Assembly: GCF_031845305.1 (NCBI RefSeq)
Contig: NZ_JAVREH010000009.1
Span: 74,093 to 138,092, forward strand
Length of the DNA stretch: 64,000 nucleotides
Direction of reading: 5' to 3'
DNA from: Jatrophihabitans_A lederbergiae
Lineage (GTDB): Bacteria > Actinomycetota > Actinomycetes > Mycobacteriales > Jatrophihabitantaceae
A model generated the notes under the pieces. It searched no databases. It was not told the DNA's origin and worked only from the letters and a program-made list of their open reading frames with translations. This document shows, in pieces, positions 1-9,020 of the stretch; position 1 is the first letter of the stretch, and the number at the start of each line of letters is the position of its first letter. The position numbers were made by a program, and so were the translations under genes.

Positions 1-1595
1 CTGGTGGTGTGCCAGGTCGGAGCGTCGATCGCCTCCTGCAGTGACTGGCCGCCGATCAGGTGGCGCAGCAGAAACAGCAACTGCCACTGCTCCTGCTGGT
101 CACCCCCGGGCGAACCGCACGCGAGTACGGGCCGGCCGTCCCGGTGCACCATCGTCGGGGTCAGGGTGGTCCGCGGTCGCCGTCCGGGTGCCAGGGAGGA
201 GGCCAGGCCCTCTTCCAGCCAGAACATCTGCAACCGGCTGCCCAGGGGGAACCCCAGCTCAGGAATCGTCGGCGAGCTCTGCAGCCATCCGCCGCTCGGG
301 GTCGCCGAGATCATGTTGCCCCACCGGTCCACCACGTCCACGTGACAGGTGTCGCCCCGGGTGACCCCGTTGGCATCGACCGTCGCCTCCCCCGCATCAC
401 CGCGGGTGTCGACGGTCGGCTCGCCGACGGTGGCGTCACGTGGCGCGCCCTCTCGCTGCGCCCGCTCGCGCAAGTGGGCCGCGATCTTCGGCTCGCGCCC
501 GTCCGGGCTGCCCGGGCGCACGTCACCCGAGGCCCGGTCCCCGATCAGGGCGGCACGCTCGGCGGCATAGCCGGCGGACAGCAGCGTCTTCAGCGGCACG
601 TCATAGCCGTCGCCGTACCAGGCCTCCCGGTCGGCGAAGGCCAGCTTCAGCGCTTCGGCGATCGGGTGAATGCCTTGCACTGTCGAGGGATCCAACGCCG
701 CCGGGTCATCCAGCGCGTCGAGGATGGTAAGGGTCTGCAGCAGTGCCGGGCCCTGGCCCCAGGGCTGAATCTTGGACACCGTCACGCCGTGCCAGTCCAG
801 GGTGACCGGCTCCTCCCAGCTCGCCTCGAAGCCGGCCATGTCCGCACCGGTCAGCACGCCCGGATGAGCCTGCCCACTGGAATCACGGAACGGGCGCCGG
901 GAGAACTTCTCGACAGCCTCGGCGACGAATCCCTGGCTCCAGGCGCGGCGCGCGCCCTCGATCTGCGTCTCGCGGCTCGGACCGGTGGCGCGACCCTCGT
1001 CCACGAGACGCCGCAACGTCTGCGCGTAGGCGGGGTTGGCGAACAGCGATCCGGGCTCCGGCGCACTTCCGTCGCGCAACCACAGCTCTGCCGAGGTGGT
1101 CCAGTCGCTCTCGAACAGTTCCTGGACGCTGGAAACTGTCGCGCAGACCCGCTCCCCGATCGGATGGCCACTCGCCGCATAGCTGATCGCCGGTTCCAGC
1201 ACCTCCTGCAGCGTCTGGGTTCCGTGGTCGCGCAGCAGCAGTAGCCAGGCGTCGACCGCACCGGGTACTGCCGCTGCCAGCGGCCCCGACCCCGGTATCA
1301 GCTCGAAGCCCATCGAAGTGAAGTGCTCGATCGTCGCGCCGGCGGGTGCCGGTCCCTGCCCGGCCAGCACCCGTGGCGTCGGGTCCTCGGCCGTGGCGAT
1401 GATCGCCGGCACCTCACCGCCGGGACCGTTCAGGTGCGGCTCCACCACGTGCAGCACGAAGCCCGCGGCCACGGCGGCGTCGAAGGCGTTGCCGCCGCGC
1501 TCCAACACCCGCATCGCCGTCTGGGACGCTATCCAGTGCGTCGATGACGCCATACCGAAGGTGCCCTGCAAGGTCGGGCGGGTGGTGAACGTCAT
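1..1595 (-). CDS. ggt: Gamma-glutamyltransferase, 3' end cut by window edge
   Basis: Ntn-hydrolase family enzyme that hydrolyses or transfers gamma-glutamyl groups of glutathione-like amides. 531 codons are visible from ATG at 1595; the C-terminus lies outside the window. GGNAFDAAVAA at residues 34-44 is the usual N-terminal family motif. GDTCHVDV around residue 416 holds the Thr (T416) expected to become the new N-terminal nucleophile after self-cleavage. No signal peptide is seen, so this looks like a cytoplasmic family member rather than the periplasmic Ggt. It is the last gene of a peptide transporter operon; its ATG overlaps the preceding stop as ATGA. Substrate specificity is inferred only from the family. 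Confidence 0.88.
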   Translation of the reverse strand, partial: MTFTTRPTLQGTFGMASSTHWIASQTAMRVLERGGNAFDAAVAAGFVLHVVEPHLNGPGGEVPAIIATAEDPTPRVLAGQGPAPAGATIEHFTSMGFELIPGSGPLAAAVPGAVDAWLLLLRDHGTQTLQEVLEPAISYAASGHPIGERVCATVSSVQELFESDWTTSAELWLRDGSAPEPGSLFANPAYAQTLRRLVDEGRATGPSRETQIEGARRAWSQGFVAEAVEKFSRRPFRDSSGQAHPGVLTGADMAGFEASWEEPVTLDWHGVTVSKIQPWGQGPALLQTLTILDALDDPAALDPSTVQGIHPIAEALKLAFADREAWYGDGYDVPLKTLLSAGYAAERAALIGDRASGDVRPGSPDGREPKIAAHLRERAQREGAPRDATVGEPTVDTRGDAGEATVDANGVTRGDTCHVDVVDRWGNMISATPSGGWLQSSPTIPELGFPLGSRLQMFWLEEGLASSLAPGRRPRTTLTPTMVHRDGRPVLACGSPGGDQQEQWQLLFLLRHLIGGQSLQEAIDAPTWHTT

Positions 1596-2590
1596 GTCCT
1601 GCTCTCTGCGGGGTTGTCGGTGCGGATATCGGGGCCGGTCCCGTCCGGGTGGACGAAGTGGCAGGCGGCGTTGCCGTCGCCGATCGGGGTGAACGCGGGA
1701 ACCTCGGTGCGGCAGCGCTCCACCGCAAGCGGGCACCTGGTGTTGAAGCGGCAACCCGGTGGTGGATCCATCGCGGACGGCAGGTCATCGCCCAGCAGCA
1801 CCGGCTTGCGCACGCGCTGGCGCGGCGGGTCGGCGATCGGCGCGGCAGCCAGCAGGGCCTGGGTGTACGGATGGGCCGGACGTGCGAACACCCTTTCCCG
1901 TGAGCCCTGCTCGACGAGCTGGCCGAGGTACATCACGGCGATGGTGTCGGCCAGGTACTCCACGGCGGAGAGGTCGTGGGTGATGAACAGACAGGCGAAG
2001 CCGATGTCGCGTTGCAGATCCGCCAGCAGGTTCAGCACCGATGCCTGGACGGACACGTCCAGGGCGCTGGTCGGCTCGTCGGCGATCAGCAGGGTGGGCG
2101 AGGACACCAGGGCGCGCGCGATGCTCACGCGTTGACGCTGGCCACCGGACAGCTCGTGCGAGTAGCGCCTGGCCACCTCGGCACGCAGGCCGACCCGGCC
2201 GAGTTCTTCGGCGATCCGCGCCTCACGGTTCCGGCGGGACAGCCGGCCCTGCAGCCGCAGCGGTTCGCCCACGACGTCGCCCACCAGCATCCGAGGATCC
2301 AGCGATCCGGCCGGGTCCTGAAAGATGATCGAGACGTCCTTGCGGTGCTTGCGCAGTCGCCGCCGGGACAGGTGCGTGACGTCGGTCCCGCCGATGCGCA
2401 CGGTTCCCGACGTGGGCTCCAGCAGCCGCACGATGCAGCGGCCGACCGTCGACTTTCCGGACCCGCTCTCGCCCACCAGTGCCATCACCTGGCCCTTGCG
2501 GATGCTCAGCGACACCCCGTCGACGGCCTGCACCGGACCGAAGTGCATCACCAGGTCCTCGAGTTCGAGTGCCAGGTCCCGGTCAGTCAT
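1592..2590 (-). CDS. Dipeptide/oligopeptide ABC transporter ATPase (DppF/OppF type)
   Basis: 332-aa cytoplasmic ATPase energising peptide uptake, the partner of the ATPase encoded just upstream. Walker A GESGSGKST near residue 40, signature LSGGQRQRV and Walker B LLIADEPTSALD are all present. The C-terminus has the oligopeptide/dipeptide extension with Cys-containing CRFNTRCPLA, typical of this subfamily. Start chosen at ATG 2590 (MTDRDLAL), which overlaps the upstream stop as ATGA; a longer frame to 2713 would run inside the neighbouring gene and has no family similarity. Confidence 0.93.
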   Translation of the reverse strand: MTDRDLALELEDLVMHFGPVQAVDGVSLSIRKGQVMALVGESGSGKSTVGRCIVRLLEPTSGTVRIGGTDVTHLSRRRLRKHRKDVSIIFQDPAGSLDPRMLVGDVVGEPLRLQGRLSRRNREARIAEELGRVGLRAEVARRYSHELSGGQRQRVSIARALVSSPTLLIADEPTSALDVSVQASVLNLLADLQRDIGFACLFITHDLSAVEYLADTIAVMYLGQLVEQGSRERVFARPAHPYTQALLAAAPIADPPRQRVRKPVLLGDDLPSAMDPPPGCRFNTRCPLAVERCRTEVPAFTPIGDGNAACHFVHPDGTGPDIRTDNPAESRT

Positions 2591-3648
2591 GCGCGTGCCG
2601 CCTCTCGGGTGTCCGCGGACGTGCCGCGGGGATGCCAGCAGGCCATCAGGTGGTCCGGTCGCACGGCCTCGGCGGCATGCGCGGCGGACAGCGCCGGTTG
2701 CCTGGTCACGCACTGGGTGTCGGCGGCCGGGCAGCGATCGGCGAAGGTGCAGGCGTCCGGCTGGCTGGACAGCACCGGGACCAGACCCGGAATCTCCTGC
2801 AAGCGCTCGCTACCGGCATGCCGCCCGGACGTGGGAGAGGCGGCGAGCAGACCGGAGGTGTAGTGGTGCCGGGGATGTGCGAACAGCTCGTCCACCTCGG
2901 CTCGCTCGACGACGCGGCCGGCGTACATGACCACCACCCGGTCGGCGACGTCGGCGATGACACCGAGGTCATGGGTGATGATCAGGATGCTGGTGCCCAA
3001 CCGGTCCCGCAATTCCCTGAGCACGTTGAGGATTCCGGCCTGTACGGTCACGTCCAGGGCGGTGGTGGGCTCGTCGGCGACCAGCACCTTGGGGCCACAG
3101 GCCACCGCCATCGCGATCATCACCCGCTGGCGCATGCCGCCGGAGAGCTGGTGCGGATAGTTGTCGACCCGCTGCTTCGGCGACGGGATGCCCACCAGCG
3201 TCAGCAGTTCGATGGCACGTGCCCGACCCGCCTTGCGCGACAGCCCCTCGTGCACCTGCAGCACCTCGGCGATCTGGCGGCCCACCGTCAGCACCGGGTT
3301 GAGCGAGCTCATCGGCTCCTGGAAGATGTAGGCGATGCTCTTGCCCCGAGCGGCGCGCAGCACCGACTCCGGCGCTCCGATCAGCTCGGTGCCGAGCAAC
3401 CGGACGGACCCCTCGATCCGGGCACTGCGCGGTAACAAACCCGTCAGACTCATCGCGGTCACGCTCTTGCCGCAACCGGATTCGCCGACGATGCCGACGA
3501 TCTCACCCGGTGCCAGGTTCAGCTCCACCCGGTCGACGGCCGATACGGTGCCGCTCTCGGTGGCGAACGTGACGGAGAGGTCGCGGACCTGCAGCACGGG
3601 TGCTGTTCCCTGCTCGGCCGGTGCCCGGGTGGAGGCGGACGCGGTCAT
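2587..3648 (-). CDS. Dipeptide/oligopeptide ABC transporter ATPase (DppD/OppD type)
   Basis: 353-aa nucleotide-binding subunit. Walker A GESGCGKSV, signature LSGGMRQRV and Walker B VLVADEPTTALD are intact, and the C-terminal CTFADRCPAA cysteine segment is that of peptide transporter ATPases. Forms a heterodimeric motor with the DppF-type subunit that follows it. Starts with ATG at 3648, overlapping the stop of the upstream permease by four bases (ATGA), so translation of the operon is probably coupled throughout. Confidence 0.93.
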   Translation of the reverse strand: MTASASTRAPAEQGTAPVLQVRDLSVTFATESGTVSAVDRVELNLAPGEIVGIVGESGCGKSVTAMSLTGLLPRSARIEGSVRLLGTELIGAPESVLRAARGKSIAYIFQEPMSSLNPVLTVGRQIAEVLQVHEGLSRKAGRARAIELLTLVGIPSPKQRVDNYPHQLSGGMRQRVMIAMAVACGPKVLVADEPTTALDVTVQAGILNVLRELRDRLGTSILIITHDLGVIADVADRVVVMYAGRVVERAEVDELFAHPRHHYTSGLLAASPTSGRHAGSERLQEIPGLVPVLSSQPDACTFADRCPAADTQCVTRQPALSAAHAAEAVRPDHLMACWHPRGTSADTREAARA

Positions 3649-4532
3649 TCCCGGCTTCCCTTCGGGTCGAGAGCGTCGCGCAGGCTGTCGCCGAACACGT
3701 TGAATGCCAAAGCCAGCACCATGATCGCAATACCAGGCAGAATTGCCGCCCAGGGTGCCCGTGCGGCGAACTGCTGAGCGGTGGCCAGCATCGTTCCGAG
3801 GCTCGGTGCCGGCGGCTGGATGCCCAGCCCCAGGAAGGAGAGCACCGCCTCGCCCAGGATGGCCGCGGGAATGGCGACCGTCGCCTGCACGAGGATGACC
3901 GAGGTGGCGTTGGGCAGCACATGGCGCCGCAGCACCCAGAAGTCACCGGCTCCGTCCACCACGGCCGCCGCGACGAAGTCCAGCGACTTCAGCCGCAGGG
4001 TGTCCGAGCGGACCACCCGGATCACGCCGGGGATCTGGGCGATGCCGATGGCCACCGCGGCGTTGCCCAGGCTGGCGCCACGAATTGCTGCCAGACCGAC
4101 CGCCAGGATCAGGAACGGAAACGCCAGCAGCAGATCGGTGAGCCGCGAGATGACCGCGTCCACCGCGCGGAAGTAACCCGCGGCCAGACCCAGCGGCACA
4201 CCGATCAGCAGGGCGGTCGCCACGGCGAGCAGGCCCACCTCCAACGACGCCCGTAGCCCCAGGATGATCCGCGACAGGACGTCACGGCCGAGGTCGTCCG
4301 TCCCCAGCAGGTGGCCGGGCGTGCCCGGTTGGGCGAAGACGTGCGAGAAGTCCGTCTGCTCCGGCGCGTACGGCGCCAGCCACGGCGCCAGGATGGCGAT
4401 CATCAGGGCGATCGCCAGCACTGTGAAGCTGATGACGGCCAGCGGGTTGCGCCGCAACCGCCGGATGACGCGGGCACGGCGGCTGGCGTCACGCCGGACC
4501 TTCGGCGCGGTCACGGCGACAGCGCTTGTCAT
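3645..4532 (-). CDS. Peptide ABC transporter permease (DppC type)
   Basis: 295-aa inner-membrane permease. A basic N-terminal stretch (RRARVIRRLRRNPLAV) leads into the first membrane helix. This is followed by the extracytoplasmic LLGTDDLGRDVLSRI motif characteristic of DppC/OppC and the cytoplasmic EAA loop around EAVLSFLGLGIQPP. Start set at ATG 4532 (MTSAVAV), which overlaps the stop of the DppB gene; the longer open frame upstream is an out-of-context extension into that gene. Confidence 0.92.
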   Translation of the reverse strand: MTSAVAVTAPKVRRDASRRARVIRRLRRNPLAVISFTVLAIALMIAILAPWLAPYAPEQTDFSHVFAQPGTPGHLLGTDDLGRDVLSRIILGLRASLEVGLLAVATALLIGVPLGLAAGYFRAVDAVISRLTDLLLAFPFLILAVGLAAIRGASLGNAAVAIGIAQIPGVIRVVRSDTLRLKSLDFVAAAVVDGAGDFWVLRRHVLPNATSVILVQATVAIPAAILGEAVLSFLGLGIQPPAPSLGTMLATAQQFAARAPWAAILPGIAIMVLALAFNVFGDSLRDALDPKGSRE

Positions 4533-5485
4533 GCGGCACCAGCTCCGACCCGGATGCGGGGGTCGATCAGCGAGTACAGCAGATCGACCAGGAAGTTGAT
4601 CACGATGTAGGCGGTCGCCGTCACCAGGACGACGGCCTGGATGACGGGATAGTCGCGCTGGAACACCGCGTCGATCGTCATCTTGCCGATCCCGGGCAGG
4701 CCGAAGATCTGCTCGGTCACCACGGCGCCCGAGATCAGCGCGCCGAGCTGTAGACCCACGATCGTGACGACGACGATGAGGCTGTTGCGCAGGGCATGCC
4801 GGCTGATCACCACTCGCGGCTTGAGCCCCTTCGCCTTGGCGGTACGGACGTAGTCGGCCGACAGCGAGTCGAGCATCGAGGACCGGGTCTGACGCATGAT
4901 CACCGCGGACAGCCCGATGCCGAGGATGACCGTGGGCAGGACGATGTGGTGCAGGTTGTCCACCGGGTTGCTGGACAACGGCACGAAGCCGGACGCCGGG
5001 AACAGCCCCGTCGCCACCGACAGGTAGAGGATCGCCACCAGTCCGAGCCAGAAGTTCGGCACGGACAGCCCGATCAGCGCCACGGCGTTGGCGACCCACT
5101 CGGGTGCGCGGCCCCGGTGCACGGCGGCGGTGACACCGGCGCCGACGCCGACCAGGGATGCGAACACGATGGCCAGCGCTGCGAGCTCGAAGGTCACCGG
5201 AAGCGCCGTCCGCAGCATGGACGTCACGCTGGTACCGGTACGGATCGACGTACCGAGATTGCCCTGCACCGCGTTGGTGAGATAGCGCCAGAACTGGACG
5301 GGTAACGGCTGGTCCAGGCCGTACTGGTGGCGGATGGCCGCGAGCACCGCCGGCGACCGGTCCTCCCCCGCGAGGGCGAGGGCCGGGTCGCCGGGAAGCG
5401 CGCGTACCCCGAGGAACACCACCACCGTGGCCAGGAACAGCGTCAGCAGCGACTGCCAGGCCCGGTGAAAGAGGTAGCGGGACAT
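4529..5485 (-). CDS. Peptide ABC transporter permease (DppB type)
   Basis: 318-aa permease with the N-terminal MSRYLFHRAWQSLLTLFLATVV membrane anchor, the LPGDPA segment in the first periplasmic loop and the ALRNSLIVVVTI cytoplasmic coupling region typical of DppB/OppB/NikB. It pairs with the DppC-type permease directly downstream to form the translocation channel. Begins five bases after the stop of the binding-protein gene. Confidence 0.92.
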   Translation of the reverse strand: MSRYLFHRAWQSLLTLFLATVVVFLGVRALPGDPALALAGEDRSPAVLAAIRHQYGLDQPLPVQFWRYLTNAVQGNLGTSIRTGTSVTSMLRTALPVTFELAALAIVFASLVGVGAGVTAAVHRGRAPEWVANAVALIGLSVPNFWLGLVAILYLSVATGLFPASGFVPLSSNPVDNLHHIVLPTVILGIGLSAVIMRQTRSSMLDSLSADYVRTAKAKGLKPRVVISRHALRNSLIVVVTIVGLQLGALISGAVVTEQIFGLPGIGKMTIDAVFQRDYPVIQAVVLVTATAYIVINFLVDLLYSLIDPRIRVGAGAA

Positions 5486-5490
5486 AACTG

Positions 5491-7179
5491 CTACTTGCCG
5501 TAGCCCGCGAAGCCGACCCGGATCACGCCGTCGGGAAAGACCTGAACGCCCTTGATCTTGTTGGCCACGCCGGTCAGGTTGCGCTGGCGGTACAGGTAGA
5601 TGATCGGGTCTGCCTCCTGCACCTTGGCCACCGCCTGGCCGTAGAGGTCACGGCGCTTGGCGATGTCCGTGGTCTGACGAGCCTGCTCCAGCAGCGTGTC
5701 CAGTGCCGGGTCGTTGTAGCCGGCGACGTTCTGGCTGCCCCCGGTGCCGACGAAGTTGGTGATGTTGGCGTCCGGGTCGATCCGGCCGGACCAGCCCAAC
5801 TGCAGCAACTCGAAGTTGCCGGCATCCTGCTGGTCCAGCAGGGACGCATACTCCACGGGCTTGATCTGCAGGTTGAACCCGCCGTCCTTCACCATGGACT
5901 GCAGCGCCTGGGCCAGCCGCAGGCTGTCCGGGTTGTTCGAGGTGATCATCGAGATCGGGAACGGCGTCTGCACGCCTGCTTCCTTCAGCAGTTCCTTGGC
6001 CTTGCCGGGGTCGTGCTGCGTGCAGGTCTGAGCCTGCGGTGACGAGAACTCGCTGATCGGCGAGATAGCCGAGCAGGCGGGGTCGAACATCCCGTTGAAG
6101 ACGACCTTGACGAGGCCGGCACGGTCGATCGAGTACTCGAAGGCCTTGCGCACGCGCGCGTCCAGCGCGGTGGGACGGTTGATCTTCTCAGCCGGCGTGC
6201 CGACGCCCTTGACGTTGCCGACGTTGAAGCTCACGCCCTGGTATCCCAGCGACGGTGACTGCAGCACCGTCAGCGAGCCGTCCTTCTGCAGGTTGGGAAC
6301 GTCCTGCGGGGACAGGCTGTCGGCCACCTGCACGTCACCGGAGCGCAGGTTGGCCGCCCGGATGCTGGCGTCGGTGATGATGTGATACGAGATCGAGTCG
6401 AGGTGCACGTTGGCGGCGTCGTAGTAGTTCGGGTCCTTCACCAGATCGATCGAGTTCTGCGGCACCCGCTTGGAGAACTTGAACGGTCCTACACACACCG
6501 GCGCGCTGGCGAACTTGGCACCCAGCCTCTTCGTCGCGGTGGGGCTCAGGATCATGCCGGCGCGGTCGGTCAACGCGGCCGTGAGCGGGGCGAACGGCGT
6601 CTTGAGGTGGACGACGACGGTGCTGGCATCGGGGGCGTCCACCGAGCTGATCGGACCCAGTTCGCTCTTGCGGCCGGAGGCGGTCAGCGTCAGGTTGCGC
6701 TCGAAGGTGGCCTGCACCGCGGCGGCGTTGAAGGGCGTGCCGTCGGCGAACCTGACGTTCTGACGAACCAGGATGGTGACCGTCTTGCCGCCGTCGGACA
6801 CCTTCGGCAGGGCCGTGGCGAGTAGCGGAACGATGTGCGACTGCGCATCGGTGTCGTAGAGCTTCTGGCACATGGACGAGAACACATAGCGGGAGTAAAG
6901 GCTTCGCGACAATGTCGGGTCCAGTTGGTCGGGTTCCGCGGACAGTGCCATCACCAGCTTTCCACCGGACTTGACGTCCGTCGCGGCGGCCGGTGTTCCG
7001 AATGAGTTCGCGGTAGCCGACCCCGAGGAGCCGGAACCGCCTCCGCTGTCGGCCTGTTTCACCGACGTGCATCCGGCCGCCAGAGCGGCGGTGACCACCG
7101 CGGCCCCGACAACGGCGGCACCGCTCGGCACCCGGGCACCGACGGCTCGCAAGACTCGAACATCCACGGGAACTCCCAT
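5491..7179 (-). CDS. Peptide ABC transporter substrate-binding lipoprotein (family 5)
   Basis: 562-aa extracellular solute-binding protein of the DppA/OppA family, first gene of the transporter operon that ends with the gamma-glutamyltransferase. Start chosen at ATG 7179: it gives a short basic N-region, a hydrophobic stretch and a lipobox LAAGC (Cys about residue 36), then a Ser/Gly-rich linker. The 137 upstream codons of the open frame have no family character and cross the promoter. The mature part shows the family pattern ADGTPFNAAAVQATFERN and the C-terminal LYRQRNLTGV. It should capture a peptide-like ligand at the cell surface. Confidence 0.9.
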   Translation of the reverse strand: MGVPVDVRVLRAVGARVPSGAAVVGAAVVTAALAAGCTSVKQADSGGGSGSSGSATANSFGTPAAATDVKSGGKLVMALSAEPDQLDPTLSRSLYSRYVFSSMCQKLYDTDAQSHIVPLLATALPKVSDGGKTVTILVRQNVRFADGTPFNAAAVQATFERNLTLTASGRKSELGPISSVDAPDASTVVVHLKTPFAPLTAALTDRAGMILSPTATKRLGAKFASAPVCVGPFKFSKRVPQNSIDLVKDPNYYDAANVHLDSISYHIITDASIRAANLRSGDVQVADSLSPQDVPNLQKDGSLTVLQSPSLGYQGVSFNVGNVKGVGTPAEKINRPTALDARVRKAFEYSIDRAGLVKVVFNGMFDPACSAISPISEFSSPQAQTCTQHDPGKAKELLKEAGVQTPFPISMITSNNPDSLRLAQALQSMVKDGGFNLQIKPVEYASLLDQQDAGNFELLQLGWSGRIDPDANITNFVGTGGSQNVAGYNDPALDTLLEQARQTTDIAKRRDLYGQAVAKVQEADPIIYLYRQRNLTGVANKIKGVQVFPDGVIRVGFAGYGK

Positions 7180-7369
7180 CTCGAAGTGGTGACTCAACCG
7201 TGAGCGTATGTTGTATACGAGTCTCAAGCAAGCTAACTCGGGCGTTAGGACACAAGCTGATACCGAAGCGGCACACCAACCCAACATCGACCGGCGAGTG
7301 GTATGAGTTCCCCGTATGCACAAGGTAAACGACAGCGGGTCACAGACTAACTCGACCGGATCACGGTGG
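7180..7369. promoter_or_regulatory. Promoter region of the first peptide transporter operon with GntR-like site
   Basis: This 190-bp AT-richer gap lies between the binding-protein start (7179) and the end of the GntR regulator gene. It contains TTGTATACGA at 7211-7220. The TGTATAC core recurs in front of the second transporter operon and resembles the short TNGTNNNACNA palindromes bound by FCD-type GntR regulators. The site lies about 30-40 bp upstream of the start codon, so binding there would fit repression. The match is by eye; no binding data exist. Confidence 0.45.
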
Positions 7370-8056
7370 TCAGTCCTTGTCGAGGGTGTCCAGCGCGGCG
7401 GTGGAAGCCGCGTCGACGTGTGCCATGGCAGCGGCTTCGGCCGCATCAGGATCACCGGCCTCGATGGCGTCGACGAGACGGATGTGCTCGACCCACGAAT
7501 GCGGCGCCCGATGCGCGGCACCCATCCGAAACACCCACTGCACATGCAGATACAACGCACTGGCCATCGCCGAGAGCCACCGGTTGCCACTGATATCGAT
7601 GACCTTGAGGTGCAACTGACTGTTCAACTCCGCGACCCGGGCGAACTGCACCTGATCAGTGGCCTGCCGGGCAGCATCCAGCAACTCCCGCAGCACGACC
7701 ACATCAGCCGCCGAGGCACGCTCGGCGGCCAGCCGCGCAGCCAGGGTCTCCAACCGCTGCCGCACCGCGAACATATCCGCGATCGTGGTCGCATCCGGTG
7801 AGGCAACCACCGCACCCCGGCGCGGCACCATCACCACGAACCCCTCGGCCTGCACCACCCGCAACGCCTCACGTACCGGATTACGCGAAACCCCGAAATC
7901 CTCAGCGAGCCGATCCTCGGTCAGCCGTTCACCGGGAGCATAATCACCATTGACGATCCGCTGCCGCAACGCGACCAACACCTGATCACGTAACGGCACA
8001 TCCTGCGCCCCAATGGTGTCTCCTGCCTGGGCAACCACGCCGAGGACCTCCTCCAT
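7370..8056 (-). CDS. GntR family transcriptional regulator, FCD subfamily
   Basis: 228-aa regulator. An N-terminal winged helix-turn-helix (LTEDRLAEDFGVSRNPVREALRVVQ is spread over about residues 39-63) is followed by an all-helical FCD ligand-binding domain. That domain carries the usual metal-binding His residues (for example LNSQLHLKVI and AMAHVDAA). Start chosen at ATG 8056 because GGGAGGT precedes it by five bases; a GTG 15 bases further upstream is in frame. The gene follows the acetamidase gene by 40 bp on the same strand and lies between the two transporter operons, which it probably controls through the shared TGTATAC sites. Confidence 0.88.
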   Translation of the reverse strand: MEEVLGVVAQAGDTIGAQDVPLRDQVLVALRQRIVNGDYAPGERLTEDRLAEDFGVSRNPVREALRVVQAEGFVVMVPRRGAVVASPDATTIADMFAVRQRLETLAARLAAERASAADVVVLRELLDAARQATDQVQFARVAELNSQLHLKVIDISGNRWLSAMASALYLHVQWVFRMGAAHRAPHSWVEHIRLVDAIEAGDPDAAEAAAMAHVDAASTAALDTLDKD

Positions 8057-8096
8057 CGCTACCTCCCACACGCATAACCCTGCATACCGCGGCCAG

Positions 8097-9020
8097 TCAT
8101 CGAATAGCGCCTTCAGGCAGCAGTGCGTGGACGCCCCACGTGTCGTTGGCGACCTGGGTAACCCGCAAGCTCACCGTCGGGCTGGCCAGAGCGAGGGTGG
8201 TGGAGCGGTCGAGACCGTAAATCGATTGCATCCAGTCCGCCATGGCCGCAAGGGCGTCGGTCATGGCGATATTCAGATCGGCATTGAAACCAAAGGTTAT
8301 CCGTCCAGCGGGAGTCTCGGCGTGGACGCCGGATATGGCCGCCTCGTCGAGCAGATCGAGGGTCATCCTGGTCGTCATCCCGGTTTCGATTGCCGTTCCG
8401 GAGACCTCGCCGTCCCCCTGCGCGGCATGACCGTCGCCAACGGACAGCAGCGCGTCGGCAACCGTGACCGGCAGGTACAGAGTGGAACCGGCGACCAGCT
8501 CGCGACAGTCGATGTTGCCACCTCCCACCGTCCGGGGTGGGATTGTCGAGTGCCGGCCGGGCTCGGCCGGCGGGACGCCCGTCACGCCGAGAAACGGCGC
8601 CAGCGCCACGGTGTGCCCTCGATCGTCGGTCCCGGTCTTGGCCTCGACGTCCAGGTCCCAGAGCAGCCACGCCGGCAGCTCGCCGGTAATTCCGAGCCGG
8701 CGGTTGAGCTCGTTGTCCTTCGCTCCGGATACTGTGAACCCCCAGTCGTCCGGCGTCAGGGAGTGCAGCCGGACGGCCAGGATCTGCCCGGGCCGAGCGC
8801 CGCGAACGCCGATGGGGCCGGTCAGGGTGTGACCGCGTGAGCCGCGTAACAGCGTCGCCACCTGCTCGCCCGGCTTTGTCTGCCGCTCGATGTGGCCATG
8901 GGCGTTCAGGGATCGCACCTCTACGCTATCGCCCGGCTCCACCATGAGGACGGCCGCCGCGTGCGGATCGAAGACATCGACAACGGTGTCATGGCCCGGC
9001 TGCAGAAAGTGTTCGGTCAC
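8097..9020 (-). CDS. Acetamidase/formamidase family protein
   Basis: 307-aa FmdA/AmdA-family hydrolase that would release ammonia from formamide or short aliphatic amides in the cytoplasm. Family signatures GGNIDCREL and SVGDGHAAQGDGEVSGTAIE (in two pieces within about residues 170-220) supply the metal-binding Asp/His/Glu set. GTG at 9020 was chosen because it overlaps the stop of the fused ATPase gene as GTGA and gives the normal family N-terminus; 50 further codons upstream lie within that gene. Its position after a peptide transporter suggests the imported compound carries an amide it can cleave. Confidence 0.87.
   Translation of the reverse strand: MTEHFLQPGHDTVVDVFDPHAAAVLMVEPGDSVEVRSLNAHGHIERQTKPGEQVATLLRGSRGHTLTGPIGVRGARPGQILAVRLHSLTPDDWGFTVSGAKDNELNRRLGITGELPAWLLWDLDVEAKTGTDDRGHTVALAPFLGVTGVPPAEPGRHSTIPPRTVGGGNIDCRELVAGSTLYLPVTVADALLSVGDGHAAQGDGEVSGTAIETGMTTRMTLDLLDEAAISGVHAETPAGRITFGFNADLNIAMTDALAAMADWMQSIYGLDRSTTLALASPTVSLRVTQVANDTWGVHALLPEGAIR

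Noticed and set aside
60..1244. Long plus-strand open frame opposite the gamma-glutamyltransferase
   Set aside because: It is antisense to a clear Ggt frame, is Arg/Gly/Ala-rich with no family motifs, and results from the high GC content.
1976..3435. Long plus-strand frames opposite the ABC ATPases
   Set aside because: The minus strand encodes complete ATPases with all motifs; the plus-strand products are low-complexity.
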